Source: Urophycis tenuis
Taxonomy: Eukaryota > Chordata > Actinopteri > Gadiformes > Phycidae
Assembly: GCA_036785325.1 (NCBI GenBank)
Contig: JAXIVH010000028.1
Location: 3,568,658-3,632,657 of the forward strand
DNA length: 64,000 nt
Reading direction: 5' to 3'
The position numbers and the translations under genes were made by a program. Shown here in pieces: positions 55,961-64,000 of this stretch. Position 1 is the first letter of the stretch. Each line of letters starts with the position of its first letter. Below the pieces are notes generated by a model. That model searched no databases. It was not told the DNA's origin and saw nothing but the letters and a program-made list of their open reading frames with translations.

Positions 55961-57948
55961 TGTGTTTGTCTCTCTTTGATAAAACCAGTCTGGTCTTCAT
56001 CAATCAAATCCTGCATAAATGTCTCTAATCTCTTAGCTATAATTGAGGTATAAGTTTATAATCCACGTTTAAAAGCGATATGGGCCTGTAGTTGGAGCAA
56101 TATTCTCTGTCTTTACCTTCCTTTGGAAAAATAGAAATAATGGCTTCCTCCACGAGGTTAGGGATCTTGCCTGATCTGAGACTATAATTAAATGAGCCCT
56201 GGAGTAGTGGGATTAACTCTTCCTTGAATGTTTCTTCTGGTTCATATAGAGTTTTATTAGTCGCAGGGTCTCTTATTTTATATATATATTAGTTATTGTT
56301 TGTTGTCTCCTTATGCATCTAGCCATCATTTTAGTGGCTTTAGATCCTCCCTCATAGTCTGTTTTAAAAACCTTGCTTTCCTTTCCACCTCTTCCAACAA
56401 TATGTCATCTATTTTTTTCCTAACTTCTTTAATCTGATTAAGTATGTCTGAATCTTTTGATTGCTTGTGTTGCTGTTCCAGTTCTTTTAATTTCTCAATT
56501 TGTTTCTGATATGTTTCTAGTCTGACTCTCTTTAAAAATGCTGTGTGAGAAATCAGCCTCCCTCTAATCACTACCTTCATGGCATCCCATAAGATTGTTG
56601 GATCAACTTCCCCATCATCATTTTCCTCCCGGTATCTAGTTATTTCCTCTTTTATTTCTTTAACTAGTCTCTTATTGTTCATTATGCCTTCATTGACTCT
56701 CCATTCTGTATTTTTCCTCCTATTGTTCAAATTAATTTTTAAGTAAATTGCACAGTGGTCTGACACATCAGCCACTCCTAGCTTACATTTCCTCACTTTG
56801 TGTATGTCTCCTTTACTCATTAAAAATAATCAATCCTGGAGTACATGGCGTGTGGAGCTGAATAGTGGGTATAATCACAGTCAAGTGGGTGAAGTTCTCA
56901 CCATACATCCTGTACATCCATTTCTGGCATCATTGTATTCATGTACCTGTTAATTTGTTTTTTGCTTCTCTTCATACTTGAAATGTCCAACCCGTAATTC
57001 AGCTAATGTCCCTTCTGTTTCCAAATTTAAAAGACCCCCAAAAATTTCATAAAATGCTTCTCAGCTTTTTAGAGGAGCATACACATTGAACAGTGTCACC
57101 AATTGGTTTTCTAATTTCCCTTTTATGATGACATATCTTCCATTCTTGTCACTAATTTCTTTGATCAGTTTGAAATCTACTGTAGGCCTATTGGAGATCA
57201 GTATCACCACGCCCCTCTTGTGATTATGCCCAAAGGAACTGGAAAATGAGTTCTTGTAGCCCAACTTTTTAAACTATATATGTTCCTCTTGTGATAGGTG
57301 AGTTTCTTGAAGAAATATAACCTGCATTTTCTCCCTTCTAAACTTAGATAGAGCTATATTTCTTTTTTTGATATTGTTTAAGCCGTTAATATTCAGTGAC
57401 ACCACCATTATATCATTATATTGCATTGCTTGTATCCCTTGGAATAATGCCTAGTCCCTCCACTGTAATGTTGTCAGCCAACGTTTTCCCACGAACAAAG
57501 TATAAATGAACACAAAAACTGAACAGAACTGTCTCCCTGTTGGTGGGAGTAGGGGCTAACTTTTCCTGAACAAAAGCTCCCCCCTAGTAGTTTGGGTCAT
57601 ACCTAAAAAGGCTTTCTCATCCTGCTAGATAAGTCCAACAATCACTAACTTACTTGCTCTCTCCGTCGATTCACATGTAAACATTAGAGAAGTCATTTGG
57701 AGAGGAGGGAGGGTGGTCTTAAAATTCCCCACTTCAAGTCTTCCTTAGTGGTACCCTTTATGTTGTAGCAAAAACAAACAAACAAAACAAAAAAAAAACT
57801 CCAGTTTGTCCAACCAAACAAAACAAGATTTGCTTACCCAGCCACGTATAGTCTGTAACTTAAAAGCGGGATGCATTTAACTCTTCTGGGTACCTAGGGT
57901 CTCTTACCCCCTCCCTCTCTCTCTCCATCTTCATCGTCTTTTCATCTT

Positions 57949-58902
57949 CTAATCCTCAGATGCAGCGGCACCCTGGTTTATCACCTGCCTCTCTCCGATG
58001 CGTTGCCATAGTGAAGCTCTCCGGATCTGTTCCTCCAGTGAGGGTTCATTGTGGTGCTGCTCACCCCCTTCCAGCCCTCTTTTCTGCATGTCCCGCGCTG
58101 CGTCTTCGGCGCTGTTGTAGATCTTGGGTCCGTCTGACCAGTGGGTCCTTTTTCTACTCAGAGGTGTCTGGAAGCGTATCTTTTGGCCTTTCAGAATCTT
58201 TTTAATTTTGGAGGAGGATTTGCGTTTTTTCATCACTTTGGTGGTGTAGTTGTGGTCGAAGAATATCTGTCTCTCCTCGACTATTATTTTCCCTTTCCAG
58301 GCTCTCGCAAGAATGCTCTGTTTAGTCTCATACTTGAGAAAATTAACCACAATGGACCTCTGAGTTGCTCCCAGTGGCGGTTTCTTTCCGAGACTTCTGT
58401 GCGCGCGTTGAATGTGGAGCTCGGTTCCCACCGGAAGTGCGAGCTCTCGGCGGAGGACATTCTCCACCAATTCTGTCACAGACTCATTGTCCCGTTCAGC
58501 CACATTGTAAATCCTCAAATTACAGCGTCTTCCGTGCCCCTCCACTTCTGTCCATTTCTCTTGAAGTTTTGTTTGTGTTTTCAGTAGGGTGAAGATGGCT
58601 TCCTTCGCCTCAATATTCCACTCCTCTAACTGGGCCACTCGCATCTGTGCCTCAGTTTTCCGCTGCTCTTGTATTTCCGCGACATTTTGTGCCAAGTTTG
58701 TTTCATTCTTAAAGTTGCCGAACTCTCGCCTCACCTCTTCTTTAAATGATGCGAGGTCCTCTTTCATCTCCTTTTTGAGGTCGCAAATCTCTCTTGTAAT
58801 ACCGGCGAGTCCCTCGCGTAGCACGTGAGCCTGTTTTTCGCCGTCATTATCCCCGCTTGCCTCCTCGTCTTCAAACTCGCGTTCTTCTTGGTCTTAGGAC
58901 AT
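57949..58902 (-). pseudogene. L1/Tx1-like ORF1, copy B (stop at codon 3)
   Basis: The start codon matching copy A is at 58900-58902 but is followed by TCC and then TAA (58894-58896). The rest of the frame from 58824 is open for 291 codons, with the same coiled coil, CNLRIYNVAE RRM part and RSIVVNFLKYETKQSIL C-terminal domain. One codon pair is deleted relative to copy A in the coiled coil (EQRKTEAQM versus EQRKNITEAQM). Confidence 0.8.
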
Positions 58903-59623
58903 CGTTTTTTTCCTTAAACTTCTCTGCCCTCGTCCCCCACTTATTGCTTATCTGTTTGAAATTCATGTTCCCGATATTGTCGTAGTTTTGGGGGAATTAT
59001 TGTCTAATCGACTCAGGAGCTCTACTCTATGCTTCCATCTTAATCCGCGCCGCCCCGGATGTCCCATCAATCTCTTCTTAGAATTAGCAGATCTCTCCTT
59101 TCATTTAGTGCCAACAACTCAACCTTCACTACGGGAGACTCTACATCTTGAAGCAATAACTCACAGGGTTAGGTTATCTGTGTGATGAAAGCAACATGAT
59201 ATTACTTTATTATTATTAAACATGTTTGAGAGCAAACTGCCAAAACAATATTTTGCTATTGTATTTTGTGATTGTTCCTCTGCTGCTAACTAATCAAACA
59301 GCTCACAAGACACGAGAGGACAAAAAATACCAATCACTAGGGGGTCTTTGTCAGTTGTTTGTGTTTAAGTCCACAGAAAAAAAGTGACCATCAGTGCTGT
59401 ATGGTAAGATATTTTGATGGCATCACCTCCTCTCTTCTGAGCGTTTACATAGAATGGCTCCTCCCACATCATGGTTCCAAAATGGTTGTGAGATGGAAAT
59501 AGGAAACACTGCAATCAAAGAGATAACAGGATTAAAGCACATAGGAAATGAACTCAATATGGGTGTGTTTATAGTATGACAGTCCCGAGCTAGCTAGCAC
59601 CTAATTATCAGAACGAGACAAAT

Positions 59624-60146
59624 ATGATGAGAATCACTTTCCTCGTGCTAATAATTACGTTTAAGGCTGTCTCAGGTACTTTTGTATGATTTCTTCAGAT
59701 AATGCTTCATGTTGTACATTCTACCATGTTACATTATACATTTTTATACAAAAAAAGTGATCTTTGTGAAGTTTAAATCTGTCCCGTGGGAAAAGTGTTT
59801 CTGTGATAATTTGACCTTTGTTCATTTCTTCTCCACAGGTGCTGCTCTCAGCGACCAGGTTCACCAAACTCCTGCTGAGATGGTTGTGACCAGTGAGTCT
59901 CAACAAACGGTCCAACTGAGCTGCTCCCACAGCATTCTGAACTACAACCGAATCCTCTGGTACAAGCAACAGGGCAAAGATAAACAGCTGGAGTTATTAG
60001 GGTACATATTGGGAACATCAGCATATCCTGAAAAGGGAATGAATGTTTCCATGGCTGGGAGTGCCAATGAAGGCCAAACCTCCACGTTAGCGATAGAGAA
60101 CATCAGCGTGGAGAGCAGTGCTGTGTATTTCTGTGCTGCTTGGTAC
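59624..60146 (+). CDS. V9: TCR-type V segment, family A, intact, mosaic
   Basis: Leader exon 59624-59675 (MMRITFLVLIITFKAVS) ends G|GT; V exon 59839-60146. Cys in QLSCSH, Trp in ILWYKQQ and Cys in AVYFCAAWY; open. The leader, the exon start (GAALSDQV) and GTSAYPEKG match V3, its positional paralogue. CDR1 and FR2 (SILNYNRILWYKQQGKDKQ) and FR3 (MNVSMAGSANEGQ) match V8/V1 instead. The exon is therefore a patchwork. The intron is shorter than in V3. Confidence 0.9.
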
Positions 60147-60184
60147 CACAATGCAACGTATCAGGGGATCACCGTACAATAACT
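60147..60184 (+). other. V9 recombination signal
   Basis: CACAATG (60147-60153), 22-bp spacer, ACAATAACT (60176-60184). Confidence 0.85.
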
Positions 60185-60567
60185 CCTCTTGTCAGAGTTC
60201 ATCGGATGAAGCTCTCTGCACCTGCATCAACCTCTTTCAGCATTAGCAGATCTCTCCTTTCATTTAGTGCCAAAAACACAACCGTCACTACGGGAGACTC
60301 TATATCCTAAAGCAACGTGACTAAACCCACATGGCTAGATTATCGATATTCATAGTTATTAATGTAAACATAGCCAATGTATTTTGTTACTGCTCGTTGC
60401 TAATGAAATGGTAGTGGTTGCCACTCCCTGCCCCATCCATACAGTTTTGATCCTGTTATTTGTATATTTCATCAGTCAATTCCCTCCCTTATATTTACCA
60501 ACACATGGGTATATCAGCCTATCAGTGTCTAGTGACACCACTTCCTGCTCCCCCCCAATCAACTATT

Positions 60568-60874
60568 AGGCGAGTTTCAGATGAGGCATGCGGCTTCGTT
60601 TTCCATGCGTCAGAATGCATTCTGGGATGAAAACATCAGAAATACCTGTGATAAACTTCCGATGCGACGAGTCACCTGGCTTTCAAAACTCGCGTGGTTT
60701 CAGGAAAACAACTTCCGCCTGCTTTTCTGGGCATGTTTTCTCGAGCAAGTGCGGACATAAGACACTCCCCTCAACATCCAGACGGGAACTTGACGTGATT
60801 ATGACGAGTTCCGCCGGATCTTCTCAATTCTCGTTGCAACAAATGCGCAAATACAAACGATCTGAAACTCGTCT
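60568..60874. mobile_element. 307-bp MITE private to copy B
   Basis: Ends AGGCGAGTTTCAGAT and ATCTGAAACTCGTCT form 15-bp terminal inverted repeats with one mismatch, flanked by ATT on both sides (60565-60567, 60875-60877). Copy A has the empty site CAACTATTGTC at 44130-44140. Confidence 0.85.
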
Positions 60875-60954
60875 ATTGTCTTCACACATGTCACACTGTG
60901 GTTCACAGTACCTTAGCATAGTGTTGGACCGGTAAGGTCGGACCTGTTGAAATT

Positions 60955-61478
60955 ATGACACTCCTTTGTATATTTTACCTCATTGGTAATAACTGGAATA
61001 TTGTCTATCATATAATATACTCAGAAGATGGCTGACATATAAAAATACCACTTTTAAATGCATTTTGCATGATCAGCATAAATGTGACACTGCACTTGAT
61101 TTCACGTTTGATTATTTTTGTGAAAAGTGGTTCCCAATGCTAGTCTCCATCTGTCTTCCCCAGGGGTGACTCTGGGTGTTGTAGTCCATCAGACACCCTC
61201 TGAACTCATCAGGGAACCTGGGGACAGAGCAGAGTTGGTCTGTACGCACGGGGAAACCGACTACAGAGTGATGCTGTGGTACCGGCGGTCCGCTGGACAG
61301 AGAGACCTCAGTCTGATCAGACACGTGAATTACAAAGTCGTCAACGTAGAAAGCAGGTTTAAAGAGGACTTCACACCTTCTGGGGATCTCAGCGGACAGA
61401 CGACCAAGACCGGCTCTCTTGTGGCTCATCTGAAAGGCCCTGAGAGCAACGGTGTGTATTACTGTGCTGCTAGCTTAG
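60955..61478 (+). CDS. V10: TCR-type V segment, family B, intact
   Basis: Leader exon 60955-60985 (MTLLCIFYLI) ends G|GTAATA; V exon 61164-61478. It has only a few replacements relative to V4 (for example LIRHV for LIGHV and VESRF for VESTF) and the same Cys, Trp, GDLSG and YYCAAS features. It lost the first of the two tandem ATGs seen in V4. It is functional by sequence. Confidence 0.85.
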
Positions 61479-61517
61479 CACGTCAACACACTCTCACCGC
61501 TCTTCTGTCCAAAAACA
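61479..61517 (+). other. V10 recombination signal, atypical heptamer
   Basis: CACGTCA (61479-61485), 23-bp spacer, CCAAAAACA (61509-61517), as in V4. Confidence 0.6.
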
Positions 61518-61967
61518 CAACACTGTGTAGTTCTTACACCCGGCGGGTTAGTGTGAGCAGCTGTGCCCCGGCCACCTGCGTTTGAGGTTGAGGTTCATTT
61601 TCTCTTTGCTTTGCTTTGATCAATCATGTGGTGTATTTCTACTCAGTGCTACCCTCTGTCTGCTCATCATAACCCTCCCAACCTGTGATTGGTCCTCTGC
61701 TGCTAACCAATCAAAGAGCTCATAAGACACGATAGGACAAAAAAATACAAACCACTAGGGGGCCATCATCAGTTGTTTGTGTTTTAGTCCACAGAAAAAA
61801 GTGACCACCATCAGTGCTGTACGTTTAGACATTTTGATGGCATCACCTCCTCTCTTCTAAACGTTTACACAAAATGGCTCCTCCCACATGGTGGTTCCAA
61901 AATGGTTGTGAGATGGAAATAGGAGACAGTCCCGAGCTAGCTAGCATTGAATTATCACGAGACAAAT

Positions 61968-62535
61968 ATGTTGACGATCACTTTCCTTGTGATAGTAATT
62001 ACATTTACAGCTTTCTCAGGTACTTTTGTATGTTTTGATCAGATGTTTTATTGTTGTACATTTTACCATGCTACAGTTTCCATTTTTATGCAAAATGAAA
62101 AAGCAATCTTTGAGGGGTTAGCAATCCTGTTTTCATGTTACTGACTGGTTCTGGTCTCTACGCTAAAATTTGTCCCATTTGAATAGTGTTTCTGTGATAA
62201 TTTGATCTGTTTATTTCTTCTCCACAGGTGCTTCTCTCAGCGACCAGGTTCACCAAACTCCTGCTGAGATGGTTGTGACCAGCGAGTCTCAACAAACGGT
62301 CCAACTGAGCTGCTCCCACAGCATTCCGAACTACAACCAAATCCTCTGGTACAAGCAACAGGGCAAAGATAAACAACTGGAGTTCCTAGGGTACATATTG
62401 GGAACATCAGCAAGTCCTGAAAAGGGAAAGAATGTTTCCATGGCTGGGAGTGCCAATGAAGGTCAAACCTCCACGTTAACGATAGAGAACATTAGGGGGG
62501 AGAGCAGTGCTGTGTATTTCTGTGCTGCTTGGTAC
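61968..62535 (+). CDS. V11: TCR-type V segment, family A, intact
   Basis: Leader exon 61968-62019 (MLTITFLVIVITFTAFS) ends G|GT; V exon 62228-62535. Cys in QLSCSH, Trp in ILWYKQQ and Cys in AVYFCAAWY; open. It shares CDR1 SIPNY with V5, its positional paralogue. FR3 reads ENIRGESSAVYFC, one codon shorter than V1/V8. About 85 bp of upstream sequence with the decamer-like and TATA-like sites is missing: AGGAGACA joins directly to GTCCCGAGC. Confidence 0.9.
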
Positions 62536-62573
62536 CACAATGCAGCATATCAGGGGTTCACTGTACAATATCT
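62536..62573 (+). other. V11 recombination signal
   Basis: CACAATG (62536-62542), 22-bp spacer, ACAATATCT (62565-62573; 6/9). Confidence 0.8.
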
Positions 62574-62671
62574 CCTCTTGTCAGAGTTCATCTGATTAAC
62601 CTCTCTGCACCTGCATCAACCTTCTTAGCATAAGCAGATCTCTCCTTTCATTTAGTGCCAAAAACACAAGC

Positions 62672-63428
62672 TTAAAGGGATATTCCGCCATTTTTGGAAA
62701 TAAGCTCATTTTCCACCTTCCCTCGAGCAAAAAAATCGATCTTTACCCTTTTCCCGTTCATCCAGCCGTTCTGTGAGTCTGGCGGTACAACTTTTAGCTG
62801 TAGCTTAGCATAGATCATTGAATCGGATTAGACCATTAGCATCTCGCCCGCTTAGAAGTGACTACGATTTCCGGAATTTTTCCCATTTAAAACTTGTCTC
62901 TTCTCAAGTTTGAAAGTGCAATAAGACCGACGGAAAATGAAACGTGGCGATTTTCTAGGCTGATTTTACCCGGAACTATACTCTCATTCTGGCGTAATAA
63001 TCAAGGAAAGTTGCAAAGGTACCATGGGCGCAGTGATATGATGCGCCTCAAAGTATAGTCCCGGTATACCACCGGTAATAGCAGGTAATCACGTTGGTTG
63101 TATTGCCGGAAGAAGCCTACAGGGACTATTGAGGCGCTGCGTCATATCACTGCACCCATGGTACCTTTGCAACTTTCCTTGATTATTACGCCAGAATGAG
63201 AGTATAGTTCCGGGTAAAATCAGCCTCGAAAATCGCCACATTTCATTTTCCGTCGGTCTTATTGCACTTTCAAACTTGAGAAGAGACAAGTTTTAAATGG
63301 GATAAATTCTGGAAATCGTAGTCACTTCTAAGCGGGCGAGATGCTAATGGTCTAATCCGATTCAATGATCTATGCTAAGCTACAGCTAAAAGTTGTACCG
63401 CCAGACTCACAGAACGGCTGGATGAACG
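62672..63428. mobile_element. Foldback (long-inverted-repeat) element
   Basis: Arms of about 305-320 bp (62755-63060 and 63105-63428) are near-perfect reverse complements, for example GGTACCATGGGCGCAGTG against CACTGCACCCATGGTACC, around a spacer of about 45 bp. The left side extends to TTAAAGGGATATTCCGCC at 62672, but the matching right terminus is missing after 63428. No protein is encoded. It interrupts the V11 3' flank after ACACAAGCTT. Confidence 0.85.
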
Positions 63429-63689
63429 ATCTAGAAGGCTTCTAGATCGTGATGCCAGGCGAGACAACCCTCCAGGCCTACACACACACACCAACTTATA
63501 CAGATATACAGATATGCAACTCACCCCCTATCCCCCATTACCACGCCATTGCCGCTTTTTACCCCCCCCAGCGCCGCAGAGTGGCTGCAGGACGGACGGC
63601 CGCTTGTCTGTGCTGGGCCACCAACAACCCCCAACCCCCTAACCTGTTGCAAGTCCTGAGTTTCATGTTGTAAAGTGTTCTTCAAGTTC
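63429..63689. other. Unassigned stretch beside the foldback element
   Basis: Starts with a near-palindrome GATCTAGAAGGCTTCTAGATC (about 63428-63448) at the truncated end of the foldback element. The rest has no recognisable gene. Confidence 0.4.
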
Positions 63690-64000
63690 AAGTTCAAGTA
63701 AACTTTATTGTCAGTTTTCATGAATATACAGGACATACACAAAAACCGAAATGCCATTTCCATTGATCCCCGGTGCTAGACAAGCATGCAAATATAAATA
63801 TAAATATATAAAAATATAAGTACCAAAAATCTAAATAAAAAGGTGGTCGCGAATATGTGCAATTGTTGTGGACAGTGTAAACAGTGTAAACAGTAAGAGG
63901 TGCAGTATGGAGGGTAAATAAACAGTAATAAATAAACAGTATGGACATAGTATGGTATGATGTATACAGTATGGTATGGTATAAACAATGGTATGGTTCT
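63690..64000 (-). mobile_element. L2-type LINE 3' tail at the right edge
   Basis: AAGTTCAAGTTCAAGTAAAC repeat and TTTATTGTCAGTTTTCATG core, followed by AAACCGAAATGCCATTTCC. It runs off the window. Confidence 0.7.

Larger units (their letters stand above)
52840..57408 (-). pseudogene. L1/Tx1-like ORF2, copy B (broken)
   Basis: Same domain order as copy A. The endonuclease pieces are 57264-57061 and 56820-56326 (SDHCAIYLKI), with the same TAG stop after FLHETHLSQ-type sequence. The RT is split by a private insertion at 55787-55960; 55796-55404 has SIDAEKAFDSVNW and GIRHGRSLPPSLF and ends before an intact YADD. The C-terminal pieces are 55289-55002, 54050-53796, 53742-53491 and 53384-53082, the last with WRACGYMDADHTHIFWSCQK, a cysteine-containing end lost from copy A. 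Inactive. Confidence 0.75.
52748..59064 (-). mobile_element. L1/Tx1-like LINE, copy B, full length
   Basis: Minus strand, 6.3 kb, flanked by CATCAACCTCTTCTT (52733-52747) and CATCAATCTCTTCTT (59065-59079). The 3' end is a T-rich block (AAAATTTTCTTTC on the plus strand). It holds ORF1 remnants at 57949-58902 and ORF2 remnants at 52840-57408. Two insertions lie inside it: the L2 3' end at 54153-55018 (shared with copy A) and an L2 tail at 55787-55960 (private). Confidence 0.88.

Overview
The window looks like nuclear DNA of a teleost fish. It carries a cluster of T-cell-receptor-type variable (V) gene segments on the + strand. Each has a two-exon leader/V structure with a phase-1 GT-AG intron, conserved Cys/Trp/Cys Ig-V residues, a YFCAA or YYCAA end and a 23-type recombination signal (RSS). 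Most of the remaining DNA is fish-type mobile DNA: CR1/L2-like, L1/Tx1-like and restriction-endonuclease-like LINEs, a Harbinger transposon, hAT-like remnants, MITEs and an endogenous retrovirus. The framework of the second V family (GDLSG in FR3, YYCAAS end) and Vbeta-decamer-like upstream sites favour the TRB locus, but TRA/TRD cannot be excluded because no D, J or C segment lies here.

Layout. 1-11.3 kb: broken SCAN-type gag, hAT-like transposase relics, a truncated and a near full-length CR1-type LINE (both minus), and a pair of inverted L2 tails around zinc-finger transposase fragments. 11.4-12.0 kb: V segment V1. 12.0-25.1 kb: an L2-type LINE split by a 1.18-kb Harbinger element, then an 8.4-kb provirus (minus) with two LTRs that read identical but no reverse transcriptase. 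25.4-26.0 kb: 48-bp minisatellite and a TG repeat. 26.26 kb: an orphan V leader exon (V2). 26.4-35.0 kb: LINE fragments. 35.0-42.6 kb: an L1/Tx1-like LINE (copy A) with a later REL-endonuclease LINE inside it. 43.1-45.9 kb: V3, V4, V5. 46-49 kb: L1-like relic, small MITE, ghost of a family-B V, then V6. 49.4-51.7 kb: V7, split by an L2 insertion. 52.1 kb: V8. 52.7-59.1 kb: L1/Tx1-like LINE (copy B). 59.6-62.6 kb: V9, V10, V11. 62.7-63.4 kb: foldback element. The right edge is an L2 tail.

History. Roughly 26.1-46.1 kb and 51.9-62.7 kb are paralogous copies of one block (V2/V8, L1, V3/V9, V4/V10, V5/V11), joined by the same L1 insertion with the same imperfect target-site duplication. Each copy then gained private insertions, and the other copy preserves the empty site (REL LINE in A, a 307-bp MITE in B). 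The V exons of family A diverge more than the surrounding repeats and look mosaic, which suggests exon-scale gene conversion and/or diversifying selection. The V segments would act together as alternative donors in V(D)J recombination, supplying one chain of a T-cell receptor.

Limits. All boundaries are by eye. Repeat family names are class-level judgements from visible motifs, not database matches.
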